DNA of 56,650 nucleotides. Source: Deltaproteobacteria bacterium (GTDB taxonomy: Bacteria; Myxococcota_A; UBA9042; PHBI01). Position numbers and translations under genes: made by a program. Positions 42,370-50,397 of the stretch are shown one piece after another. Each line of letters opens with the position of its first letter. The stretch's first letter is position 1. The notes under the pieces were generated by a model that had not been told where the DNA came from, ran no database searches, and saw only the letters and a program-made list of their open reading frames with translations. The stretch is taken from the NCBI GenBank assembly GCA_016792665.1, contig JAEUKJ010000237.1, positions 1-56,650 on the forward strand, written 5' to 3'.

Positions 42370-44756
42370 GGCGCGCACCGGGCGCCGATGGCGTCGAGGA
42401 ACCAGCCGGCGCGGATCTTCAGGCTCCGGACCTGTTCGCCACTCGGGCATCCGTGGTCGAAGCGATCGCCGTCGGGGCCGCCGACCACGGGTCGCACCGT
42501 GCGGCCGCCGTTGGCGTCGCGGCAGCGCAGGCCGAGCGCGCGCACCATGCGATCGGCGCGGCCGGTCAAGCCCAGGACGACCTGGCCGGGTCCGCACTCG
42601 AGGCGCTCTTTGATCGACCCGCTCTCGGGACGACCGCGCCACGGTCCCTCGACCAGGCGCGGCAGCTCGGCCGCGGCGAGGCGCGGATCGGGAGCGGGCT
42701 CGGGCGTGGGGGTCGGCACGACGTCGGGAGCGGGCTCGGGCGTGGGGGTCGGCACGGCGTCGGGGGTCGGCACGGCGTCGGGGCTCGGCACGACGTCGGG
42801 AGCGGGCTCGGGCGTGGGGGTCGGCACGGCGTCGGGGGTCGGTACAGGGCTCGGCTCGAGGCCCGGGTCCGGCTTGGGCGGGCTGGGTGCGACCTCCGGG
42901 GCCTCGCTCGGGGGCCGGGTGCAGAGCGTGCGCACCGCGGCGACGGTGGTGCCATCGTGAGAGACCTCGAGGCCGGCCAGGTCCGTCTTGTCGGGGCAGG
43001 CCTCGAAGTACACCGTGCCGCCCATGCCGCCGGACATGTCGACGCCCCAGTCGGCGGGCTTCAACACGGTGAAGAGCCACCACGGCCCCTCGTGCCAGCG
43101 GAGCTCGAGCTTCTTCGAGTTCGTCGCCTGCGAGGGCTCTCCGACTTGATACACCAGGACGAAGTCCCACTCGAAGAGGTTGGGATCGTTCCAGAAGCGT
43201 CCGTCGAGCTGGGACGGCGTCTTGCCGGTCTTGAAGTCGACCGGGTAGTAGGGGCGCATCGCGAAGTTGTCGTCGGTGTAGCCGCCGTTGGCGACCGCGT
43301 TGACGGCCTTGGGGATGTGCCAGTGCGGCCCCATGTAGGTCGTGTCGAGCTCCCAGACGGTGCGCACGTAGGCCAGGCGCGTCTTGTCGGGGAGGTCGGC
43401 GATGGCCTGCGGCAAGGTCCCCACGATGTCGCGATCGAAGGCCTTCGACACCTTGCGGACGGCGATCGGATAGGCGATGCCGACCGTCAACAAGACGCCG
43501 GCAAGGGCCAGGGTGCGCTTGGTCAGCGCCACGCGCGGCCACAGTACGAAGAGGAAGATCGCGACGAACCACGCGCGCTCGGAGATGATCGCCACCTCGC
43601 GCAGGTGGTTGGGCAGGACGAAGTAGCCGACCATGCAGCCGAGCGTCATCAGCTCGAGGGTGTAGCTGCGCAGCGTCGTGCGCCACCCCGAGGCGGGAGG
43701 TCCGGTGATGGGGCCTGGAGCCGCGAGCGCATCGGGCGTGGCCGGTGTGGCTGGCGCGGTGAGGGGGCCCGGCGCGCGGCGGATGGCGATCGCGACAAGG
43801 ATGAGCCACACGAACAGGAGGGCCAGGAGCGCGAGCTCGTCGGCGTTGTTCTTCAGGAAGCGGAGGCCCCACTCGTGGAGGCCGTCGATGCGCTTGTCGA
43901 GGGGGTTGAACACCGAGCCGAGGCCGTCCTGCTTCCCGACGAAGGTGCGCCCGGCCTCGGTCGCCTCGTTCGCGATGATGCGGGAGTAGACCCAATAGAG
44001 GAAGAGCGGGCTCGAGTAGAGGACGGGGCCGAGACGCGTGAGCGGCTTCAAGCGGGCGAGCCACGAGCGCCCCGGCCACGCCCCGAGGCTCGGCAGGTGC
44101 AGGGCCAGCATGGTCGCGACCATCGCCACGCACATCATGTAGCCGATGATGTGTGCGAGGAACGTGGTCGCCATCAGCAGACTCAGCCCGAGGCCGCGCC
44201 ACCACCCGCCCTCTTCGGCGAAGCGGCGGGCCAGGGCCACCGACCAGAAGATCATCGGCATCGCGACCAGGAAGTTGATGAAGCCGATGTTGAAGACGGC
44301 GTTGAAGACCATCGGCGCCGAGAACAGGGCGAGCCACGCGGGGCGGTCGACGGCCTTGGCCAGCGAACGAATCGAGAACGGCAGGGCCACCACGTAGAAC
44401 GCGATGAGGATCTTCGCGATGGCGAAGGCCCCGAGCGTCGACCCGAAGAGCTGGGCCAGGACGAGGCAGAGGCCGTTGGCGGTGAACGGGCTCGTCGTGT
44501 TGTAGACCTCGGGGTAGATCGTGGCCGGGTCGTCGTGCCGCGCCATGATGTCCATGATCTCGATGTGGCCGCCGACGTCCTGCATCGGCAGCCAGCGCAC
44601 CGACAGCACCACCCACAGGTTCATCGCGGCGGCGATGGCGAGGAGCAGGACCGCGTGGTGGGTGCGCACGAAGGTGCCGACACGCCACGCGAGCGACGGG
44701 GTCGAGGGGGCCGCTTCATGCGGGGGTGGGAGCGGCGCGGCGGGCGGGAGGGTCAT
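42366..44756 (-). CDS. Polytopic membrane protein with Pro-rich repeats and Cys-containing lectin-like tail
   Basis: 796 residues. About ten to twelve helices in the first 450 residues with a GT-C-like layout (acidic loop MQDVGGHIEIMDIM after helix 1). A periplasmic segment (LPDKTRLAYVRTVWELD, MGPHWHIPKAVNAV) follows, then Pro/Thr/Glu repeats (PTPEPAPDVV units, about 625-690). The last 90 residues carry Cys-paired blocks (CGPGQVVLGLTGR, ALGLRCRD, FDHGCPSGEQV, WFLDAIGARC), similar in style to jacalin or VMO-I surface domains. First gene of the operon with the discoidin-like protein and GT22 enzyme. Probably a glycosyltransferase of unknown family, inferred from fold and neighbours. Confidence 0.7.
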   Translation of the reverse strand: MTLPPAAPLPPPHEAAPSTPSLAWRVGTFVRTHHAVLLLAIAAAMNLWVVLSVRWLPMQDVGGHIEIMDIMARHDDPATIYPEVYNTTSPFTANGLCLVLAQLFGSTLGAFAIAKILIAFYVVALPFSIRSLAKAVDRPAWLALFSAPMVFNAVFNIGFINFLVAMPMIFWSVALARRFAEEGGWWRGLGLSLLMATTFLAHIIGYMMCVAMVATMLALHLPSLGAWPGRSWLARLKPLTRLGPVLYSSPLFLYWVYSRIIANEATEAGRTFVGKQDGLGSVFNPLDKRIDGLHEWGLRFLKNNADELALLALLFVWLILVAIAIRRAPGPLTAPATPATPDALAAPGPITGPPASGWRTTLRSYTLELMTLGCMVGYFVLPNHLREVAIISERAWFVAIFLFVLWPRVALTKRTLALAGVLLTVGIAYPIAVRKVSKAFDRDIVGTLPQAIADLPDKTRLAYVRTVWELDTTYMGPHWHIPKAVNAVANGGYTDDNFAMRPYYPVDFKTGKTPSQLDGRFWNDPNLFEWDFVLVYQVGEPSQATNSKKLELRWHEGPWWLFTVLKPADWGVDMSGGMGGTVYFEACPDKTDLAGLEVSHDGTTVAAVRTLCTRPPSEAPEVAPSPPKPDPGLEPSPVPTPDAVPTPTPEPAPDVVPSPDAVPTPDAVPTPTPEPAPDVVPTPTPEPAPDPRLAAAELPRLVEGPWRGRPESGSIKERLECGPGQVVLGLTGRADRMVRALGLRCRDANGGRTVRPVVGGPDGDRFDHGCPSGEQVRSLKIRAGWFLDAIGARCAP

Positions 44757-45034
44757 GGGGCGCGGAGAATCCGGGATCGAATGGGTCGCGTCAAGGATGT
44801 CGGATCGCGGCCTCGGGGGCGGCCAAGCGCGGGGCGGGCCGCGCGCTCAGGGCGCGAGACGAAGTTGTGACAACCCCACGTCGGCGAGTATCGGCGCGGG
44901 CGCGCGCGGGTCACGACGCGTCGACGGACGAGAAACGAGCCGACGGCTGCGAAGATCGCCGCGCGGTCGCCGTCGGGGGAGAGCGCCCCGAGCCCGGGGC
45001 CACCCCAACCCGCCAAGCCCCAACGAGGTCCACC

Positions 45035-45448
45035 ATGCGCACGCTCCTCCTCACGCTCGCGAGCCTTCTGACCCTTGCCTCCGGTAGCGCCCTGGCGGCG
45101 CCGCCCTGCCACGACGCGGCGCCGGCGTACGGCGACACGTATCGCTCCGACAAGGTCGACATCTACTGGGGCACCTCGTGGTGGCCGGGCACGATCGTCG
45201 ACCAGCGCGGCGGCAGCTACCTCGTCCACTACGATGGGTGGAGCTCGTCGTGGGATGAGTGGGTCGGCGCCGAGCGCCTCCGCTTCGCGGCCGCCCCGGT
45301 CGTGTATCAGCCGCCCGTCGTGTATCAGCCGCCGGTCGTGTACCAGCGGCCGGTCTATCAGCCGGTGTACCAGCCGGTGCGCTACAAGGTGCCGGTGCGG
45401 CACCAGCGCCCGGTCTCGCCCCCGCGCTACGGCAAGCACTATCGCTGA
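45035..45448 (+). CDS. Exported Tudor-knot/agenet-like protein with YQPPV repeats
   Basis: 137 residues. Sec signal peptide (LLLTLASLLTLASGSALA). Residues about 40-85 match a Tudor-knot or agenet-type SH3-like barrel: VDIYWGTSWWPGTIVDQ, SYLVHYDGWSSSWDEWV. In eukaryotes such domains read histones or nucleic acids; here the protein is exported, so another ligand is expected. The C-terminal 50 residues are Tyr/Gln/Pro/Val repeats (VVYQPPVVYQPPVVYQ) and a basic end. One Cys remains after cleavage. The ATG is placed by the signal peptide; an intrinsic terminator follows. No clear operon partner. Confidence 0.82.
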   Translation: MRTLLLTLASLLTLASGSALAAPPCHDAAPAYGDTYRSDKVDIYWGTSWWPGTIVDQRGGSYLVHYDGWSSSWDEWVGAERLRFAAAPVVYQPPVVYQPPVVYQRPVYQPVYQPVRYKVPVRHQRPVSPPRYGKHYR

Positions 45449-45473
45449 ACCTGCGTCCGTCGCCTTCGCGAAC

Positions 45474-45510
45474 ACGCCCCGTCGCACCTTCGGCGGGGCG
45501 TTTGCGTTTT
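45474..45510 (+). terminator. Intrinsic terminator of the Tudor-knot gene
   Basis: An 8-bp stem (acgccccg / cggggcgt, 12-nt loop) is followed by ttgcgtttt. It lies 26 bp past the stop codon of the plus-strand gene. Confidence 0.75.
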
Positions 45511-45599
45511 GGGGAGGCGCCTCGATGGCGCGCGACCCGTCGCCCGCCGCCGGACACGAGGCCGCGCGGTCGGCGTGAATCTGATCGGACTCGCGAAGC

Positions 45600-45912
45600 G
45601 TTCAGGAACAAGGTTCGGAACGCGATTGGTAAACTGCCAATCGGGTTCCGGAGGGGTCGGACACGCGATTTTGCGGCGGCCAATCGGGTTCCGGAGCGGT
45701 CGGGCACGCGATTTTGCGGCGGCCAATCGGGTTCCGGAGGGGTCGGACACGCGATTTTGCGGTGGCCCATCGGGTTCCGGAGGGGTCGGACACGCGATTT
45801 TGCGGCGGCCAATCGGGTTCCGGAAGGGGGCGGGCGCGCGATTCTACGCCGCTGAATCGGGTTCCGGAGGGGTCGGGCGCGCGTTTCTACGCCGCTGAAT
45901 CGGGTTCCGTAG
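45600..45912. repeat. 43-bp tandem repeat array, about seven units
   Basis: Units beginning aatcgggttccgga start at 45639, 45682, 45725, 45768 (catcggg), 45811, 45855 and 45898, that is a period of 43 bp with one of 44. A degenerate unit precedes the first. The shared core is tcgggttccggaggggtcgg followed by acacgcgattttgcggcgg. The last two units replace the gattttgcggcgg part with gattctacgccgctg. There are no distinct spacers and no cas genes, so it is not CRISPR. Function unknown. Confidence 0.9.
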
Positions 45913-45986
45913 GGGGCCGAGGGGCGTTGGGTCAGCCTGCGTGCGCGTCGAGGTCACGATCGTCTGACGCGGACGGCGCGGCGAGG

Positions 45987-46847
45987 TCAGGGCGTCTCGG
46001 CGAGCCAGCGGGCGAGGCGCGCGTGGGGATGGCCGGTCGCGGCGGCGCTCGCGACGCGGGCGTGGAGGGCGTCGCGCTGGGCCTGGCGGACGACGTCGCG
46101 ACCGCCGACGGCGTGCCAGAGGGCGTCGTACTCGGCGGGGGCGAGGACACGGAGGGCGCCGACGGGCAGCGGGCCCAGCGCGATGGGGCCGACGCGGACG
46201 CGCTCGAGGGCGAGGAGGTCGAAGCCGGCGACGCGCGCCATGTGGCGGACCTGGTGTCGGCGGCCCTCGTCGATGGCGAGCGCGATGAGGCTCACGTGCG
46301 GGCCGCTCTCGATGACGTCGAGGGCGCGGGCGCGTGCCGGGCCGCCGTGCAGCATGACGCCGTCGCGCAGCAGGAGGAGCCGCGGGTCGTCCTCGGCGAC
46401 CGGGCCGACCACCTGGAGGTGGTAGGTCTTGTCGACGTGGTGGTGCGGGCGCAGGAGCATGTAGGCGAGGTCGCCGTCATCGGTCAGGAGGAGGAGGCCC
46501 GAGGTGTCCGCGTCGAGGCGGCCGACCGCGAAGGCGCGGGGGCCGAGGGGCTCGAGCCACGGGGCGAGGGTGGGGTGGCCGAGGGGGTCGTGGGTCGTCG
46601 AGACAACACCGAGCGGCTTGTGGAGGGCCGCGACCAGGGTGCCCGGGGTGGCGGTGACGGGGCGGCCGTCGACCGTGACGAGGTCGTCGGGGAAGACGAG
46701 CGTGCTCGGGTCGGCGGGGTGGGTCGTCGCGCCCTCGGCCTGGATGGCGACGCGGCCTTCGGCGAGGAGCCGGGTGACGTCGGCGCGCGAGGCGCCGATG
46801 GCGTCGCGAAGGAACTTGTCGAGGCGGCAGGGCAGGGGGCGGTCCAC
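45987..46847 (-). CDS. rRNA pseudouridine synthase, RsuA/RluB/E/F family
   Basis: 286 residues from GTG. An N-terminal S4 RNA-binding domain (RLDKFLRDAIGASRADVTRL) is followed by the TruB/RsuA catalytic domain with the active-site Asp in GRLDADTSGLLLLT, and then LHKPLGVVSTTHD and GRRHQVRHMARVAG. These enzymes change specific uridines in 16S or 23S rRNA to pseudouridine; the target base cannot be read from sequence alone. The C-terminal 60 residues (VRQAQRDALHARVASAA) extend beyond the family core. The gene lies 132 bp downstream of the cupin gene on the same strand and ends next to the tandem repeat array. Confidence 0.93.
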   Translation of the reverse strand: MDRPLPCRLDKFLRDAIGASRADVTRLLAEGRVAIQAEGATTHPADPSTLVFPDDLVTVDGRPVTATPGTLVAALHKPLGVVSTTHDPLGHPTLAPWLEPLGPRAFAVGRLDADTSGLLLLTDDGDLAYMLLRPHHHVDKTYHLQVVGPVAEDDPRLLLLRDGVMLHGGPARARALDVIESGPHVSLIALAIDEGRRHQVRHMARVAGFDLLALERVRVGPIALGPLPVGALRVLAPAEYDALWHAVGGRDVVRQAQRDALHARVASAAATGHPHARLARWLAETP

Positions 46848-46979
46848 GCGCGAGCGTTAGCGCTCGAGGGCGCCGCTGTCGACCCCGCCGTCTGGAGGCG
46901 AGGGCGACCGCTGGCGTCGAGGCCCGCCGCGCGAGACCGCGGCCGCATGGCCGAGACCGTCGGTCCGCGCGAGCACCCG

Positions 46980-47453
46980 TCAGTAGCGCGTACCGTCCTT
47001 GTGGGAGAAGACCCCGCGGCCGTCGGGCCCCTTCGCGTAGGCGAGGTCGTCGTCGGGATAGGCGGCCGTATCGTCCGGGTCGCGGTTGCTGATCTCCAGG
47101 TAGCGTGCCGGCTTGTCGCTGCGGTTGACGAGCTGGTGACCGTCACCGCTGCCTGCGGCAAAGCCCGCGCACATGCCGGCCGTGAGGACCTGCTCGCCGC
47201 GGTCGGTGCGCAGGACGACCTCGCCCTCGACGATGAAGACGAGCTCGTCCTCGAGGGTGTGGTGGTGCCGCATGGCCGACTCGCGACCAGGCGGGAGGGT
47301 CGTCAGGTTGACGCCGATCTTCGTGAGGCCCAGCGCGTCGCCGAGCGGGCGCTTCTCGCGCGGGAGGACGCGCGAGCGAAAGGGCTCGGGGTAGCCGGAG
47401 CCGGTGCGGGGGACGACGTCGGCGGGGTCGAGGGCGGGGCGTTCGAGGGTCAT
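46980..47453 (-). CDS. Cupin-domain protein
   Basis: 157 residues, small single-cupin protein. Motif 1 is MRHHHTLEDELVFIVEGEV (metal-binding His cluster and Glu) and motif 2 is GMCAGFAAGSGDGHQLVNRS. Typical members are dioxygenases, isomerases or sugar-binding proteins; similar DELVFIVEGE proteins are often annotated only as cupin. The tail AYPDDDLAYAKGPDGRGVFS is also seen in short cupins of this kind. The ATG overlaps the stop of the GST gene, so it is the third gene of the dienelactone hydrolase operon. Suggests a route for aromatic or xenobiotic breakdown, by association. Confidence 0.9.
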   Translation of the reverse strand: MTLERPALDPADVVPRTGSGYPEPFRSRVLPREKRPLGDALGLTKIGVNLTTLPPGRESAMRHHHTLEDELVFIVEGEVVLRTDRGEQVLTAGMCAGFAAGSGDGHQLVNRSDKPARYLEISNRDPDDTAAYPDDDLAYAKGPDGRGVFSHKDGTRY

Positions 47454-48172
47454 GCGGACTCCAGGGGCGGGTCTCGGCGATAGCGGGTGCGCTCGGCCGA
47501 AGGGCGCTGGGAAAAGACCTCGGCGAAGCGCACGAGCTTAGGGTACGGCGCGAGCGAGGCGGTGCCACGATAACGGATGTGGTCCACGAGGCAGAAGAGC
47601 ATCACCTCGGTGAGGCTCGTCCCCGCGCGCGGGGCGGACGCGACGGCCTCCCGTGCGAGGGCGCAGACGAGCGGGTCGAGGTGGGCCTCGAGCCAGGCGA
47701 GGGTTCCCTCGAAGCCCCGCTGGAGCTTGGCGAGGTAGACCTCGTCGCGCGGGATAGGCGTGGTGTCGCTTTGCGAGAGGGCGCCTGGGTGGCGAGCGGC
47801 GACGACGAGCTGCACCTGGGTGCTCATGCCGTGGGCCACGAGCTCGTGGGCGGTGTGTGCGAGGTCGTCGTGGCGCGCGTCGAGCCAGGTGAGTCTGCTC
47901 GCAGCGTCGGGTCTGGCCAGCGTGGCGAGGCGGCGGGCGATGTTGGCGGCGCCGAAGAGCAGGGTCGACTGCGAGAGGTGGCTCGGCCCCGAGGTGAGCC
48001 TCAGGACTGGGATCTTCAGCGCGGGGTTGCCGGCGAAGAGGGTCGGGTCGCTGCCCAGGAGGTCGAAGACCGGGACCAGGGTGAAGGGCACGTCGAGCTC
48101 GTGCGCGATGAGGGTCGCGACGCGCGTGAAGTGGGAGCTGCTGCGACCGATGATCTCGACCTGGGTGTTCAT
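47450..48172 (-). CDS. Glutathione S-transferase-like protein
   Basis: 240 residues. The N-terminal thioredoxin-like half starts VEIIGRSSSHFTRVATLIAHELDV, with Ser residues where the catalytic Ser/Tyr/Cys usually lie, and LKIPVLRL supplies the cis-Pro. The C-terminal helical half includes RLTWLDARHDDLAH and ALAREAV. It would conjugate or reduce substrates with glutathione or act as an isomerase. Four-base overlaps join it to the dienelactone hydrolase gene before and the cupin gene after. It is more divergent than housekeeping GSTs, so the substrate is uncertain. Confidence 0.85.
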   Translation of the reverse strand: MNTQVEIIGRSSSHFTRVATLIAHELDVPFTLVPVFDLLGSDPTLFAGNPALKIPVLRLTSGPSHLSQSTLLFGAANIARRLATLARPDAASRLTWLDARHDDLAHTAHELVAHGMSTQVQLVVAARHPGALSQSDTTPIPRDEVYLAKLQRGFEGTLAWLEAHLDPLVCALAREAVASAPRAGTSLTEVMLFCLVDHIRYRGTASLAPYPKLVRFAEVFSQRPSAERTRYRRDPPLESA

Positions 48173-49140
48173 GGTGCGCTCGGGGATGGGGCGTGGAGGC
48201 GTTGCGCGAGGAAGGCGAGGATGGCGTCGCGCGCCTCACGCGTGGGTTCGCCATCGCGGTCCACGAGGTGGGCCGTGACGACGCTGTGCGGGCAGCCGAT
48301 GACCTCGGCGAAGAACGGCGGCGGACTCGGGTTGGCCGCCGATGCGGGCACGACGCGACCGTCGAAGCGCGCGCCCAGGGCCTTGGCGTAGGCGGCGAAG
48401 CGCTGGCCCGTGCAGTAGCGGTCGCCTTCCATGCGATAGGCGAGGACGCTGAGGTCGTCGTGCTCGAGGCGCGCGCGGACGCGGGCCAGGTCGCCGGGCG
48501 CGATGTGCAGGGCCGCCGGGTCGCCGAGCGGCAGCGACGGCTGGCAGAGGACCGGGGCCAGCACCGCCGGCTCGAGCATCATGGTCAGTGCGAAGTTGCC
48601 GGTGAAGCACATGCCGACGGCGCCGACCCCGGGGCCACCACACTCGGCGTGCGCGATGCGGGCCAGCGCGCGCAACCAGTGCGTGACCGGGCTCGTGACG
48701 TTCGCGGCCAGCGCCTGGAACTCGGCGCTGATGCACGCGCGCCGCAGCACGCGCAGGCCGGGCTCGGCGTGAGGGTAGGCGCCGTCACGGCCGAACAGCG
48801 ACGGCAGGTAGACGGTGAAGCCCGCGTCGCGGACCCAGCGCGCGAAGCGCAGCACGTCGGGGCTCAAGCCCGGCATCTCGGAGAGGACCACGACCGCGGG
48901 GCCGCGGCCGGCGACGTAGACGACCTTGGTCGTGTCGGGGCTGTTGGTGCCAGTGGCGTCGTCGGGGCTGTTGGTGCCAGTGGCGTCGTCGGGGCTGTTG
49001 GCGTCGTCGGGTCGGGGCGGCGTCGGGATCGCGAGCGGAAAGGTGAGGGTGCGGCGAGCGAAGTCGTCGAGGCGGTCGTCGCGGGGGGCATCGCGGGGGT
49101 CATCGCTGCGGTCGGGGGCATCGGTGGCGCGCTGTGGCAT
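48169..49140 (-). CDS. Dienelactone hydrolase-family alpha/beta hydrolase
   Basis: 323 residues. The alpha/beta core begins near VVYVAGRGPAVVVLSEMPGL. The nucleophile elbow is GAVGMCFTG with Cys178, as in dienelactone hydrolase, and the expected Asp and His lie in the last third (GCPHSVVTAHL). About 70 N-terminal residues are extra and disordered; they include a tandem 9-residue repeat (NSPDDATGT, about 48-68) coded by a 27-bp repeat. The enzyme opens dienelactones or related esters in ring-cleavage pathways. First gene of the operon with GST and cupin, and divergent from the AraC/DJ-1 regulator (90-bp gap). Confidence 0.88.
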   Translation of the reverse strand: MPQRATDAPDRSDDPRDAPRDDRLDDFARRTLTFPLAIPTPPRPDDANSPDDATGTNSPDDATGTNSPDTTKVVYVAGRGPAVVVLSEMPGLSPDVLRFARWVRDAGFTVYLPSLFGRDGAYPHAEPGLRVLRRACISAEFQALAANVTSPVTHWLRALARIAHAECGGPGVGAVGMCFTGNFALTMMLEPAVLAPVLCQPSLPLGDPAALHIAPGDLARVRARLEHDDLSVLAYRMEGDRYCTGQRFAAYAKALGARFDGRVVPASAANPSPPPFFAEVIGCPHSVVTAHLVDRDGEPTREARDAILAFLAQRLHAPSPSAP

Positions 49141-49230
49141 GGGGCCTCGCTGAGAGAGGACGTGACTGTGCACGGGTCGCGAGCTCGGGGCCACTGGCAG
49201 GAAAGACAAGGTTCGGTCTATTCTTGCCAC

Positions 49231-50397
49231 ATGAGCGTCACGCACCTCGTCTTCGATGGCGTCGCGGATGGCCCGCTCGGGGTCGCCCTCGACGTCGTGG
49301 CCACGGCGGCTCGTCTGGTGCGGGCCGGTCTCGTGTCGAGCCCAGTCGGTGCTCGGGCGCTGCGTCAGCGCGTGGTCTCGATCGACGGTGGACCGGTGCG
49401 GACCGGCGCAGGGCGTGTGCTCGCGGTCGATGGTCGGCTGTCGCTGCGCGCGCTCGGGGTCGGTGATGCGCTGGTCATCGCTGGGCTCGGCGCGGCGTCC
49501 GAGGGGCAGGTCGCGACGCTGCTCGGGCGCTCGGACATCACGCGCGGGTGCGAGCTCTTGGGCCGCGTTGCCGAGCGCGGCGTGACGCTCGCGGCGTCGT
49601 GCTCGGCGACCTTCGTCCTCGGGGCGGCCGGCGTCCTCGATGGGCGTCGCGCCACCACCACCGGGTGGCTCGTGTCGGCGTTCGCGTCGCGCTTCCCGCG
49701 CGTTCGGCTCGCGGCGCACGCGATGGTGGTCGAGGACGACGGGGTCTTCACGGCCGGCGCGGCGCTGGCGCACGCCGATCTCATGATGGCCTTGCTCTCT
49801 CGCACCGTGAGCCCGGCGCTCGCCCACCTCGTCGCGCGCTACCTGTTGTTGGACGAGCGCGTGTCCCAAGCGCGCTACATGCTGAGCGCGCACCTCGCGA
49901 GCGCCGACCCGATCGTCGCGCGCCTCGAGGCCTTCGTGCTGGCGAACCTCGATCGGTCGCTCGGGGTCGAGGTGCTCGCGGCCGCCACCGCGACCTCGCC
50001 GCGAACCTTGGCACGCAAGCTCCAGGCGACCCTCGGCACCACGCCCCACGCGTTCGTCCAGCGGCTTCGGGTGGCGCGCGCAGCCGAGCTCCTGGAGACC
50101 TGCGGAGACGGCGTCGAGGCGATCGCTGCGGCCGTCGGCTATGCCGATCCTGCCGCCTTCCGCCGTGCCTTTCGGAAGCTCACCGGCCAGAGCCCGCGTG
50201 CGCTCCGCGCGGCCAGTCGCGAACGCGCGGGTCTCGAACGCACGGATGGCGACGCGATCCCACTCACGGGGACTGGGGCGAGAGGATCGGCGCCGGCGCC
50301 CACTGCGCGCCGAAGCCGTAGTTCGGGCTCCGCCCCGTCGTCCCCCAGCAATAGAGTCGCCCCGCCTTCACACCGCAGGACTGGGTCTGAGCCGTGA
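49231..50397 (+). CDS. AraC-family regulator with DJ-1/PfpI (GATase1-like) sensor domain
   Basis: 388 residues. The N-terminal half is a DJ-1/PfpI-like domain with the conserved Cys124 (AASCSATFVLGAAG) and DGRRATTTGW, as in GlxA/FtrA-type regulators. The C-terminal AraC domain has two HTH motifs (VLAAATATSPRTLARKLQ and IAAAVGYADPAAFRRAF, about 228-325). About 60 residues after that are a low-complexity Arg/Ser/Pro tail that overlaps the 3' end of the convergent RCC1 gene by 134 bp, an unusually long antisense overlap. It faces the hydrolase/GST/cupin operon across 90 bp and very likely controls it. Confidence 0.92.
   Translation: MSVTHLVFDGVADGPLGVALDVVATAARLVRAGLVSSPVGARALRQRVVSIDGGPVRTGAGRVLAVDGRLSLRALGVGDALVIAGLGAASEGQVATLLGRSDITRGCELLGRVAERGVTLAASCSATFVLGAAGVLDGRRATTTGWLVSAFASRFPRVRLAAHAMVVEDDGVFTAGAALAHADLMMALLSRTVSPALAHLVARYLLLDERVSQARYMLSAHLASADPIVARLEAFVLANLDRSLGVEVLAAATATSPRTLARKLQATLGTTPHAFVQRLRVARAAELLETCGDGVEAIAAAVGYADPAAFRRAFRKLTGQSPRALRAASRERAGLERTDGDAIPLTGTGARGSAPAPTARRSRSSGSAPSSPSNRVAPPSHRRTGSEP

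Larger units (their letters stand above)
45449..45986. other. Convergent intergenic region with terminator and tandem repeats
   Basis: 538 bp between two converging genes. No coding sequence is credible: apparent reading frames come from a 43-bp repeat whose period is not a multiple of three. It contains the terminator at 45474-45510 and the repeat array at 45600-45912; the rest shows nothing recognisable. Confidence 0.7.

Noticed and set aside
42670-42860. Repeat array (gcgggctcgggcgtgggggtcgg units) as a non-coding element
   Set aside because: It is in frame inside the polytopic protein gene and codes the Pro/Thr/Glu spacer, so it is explained as coding repeat.
45600-45912. CRISPR-like array
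   Set aside because: The repeats are directly tandem, with no unique spacers and no cas genes nearby.
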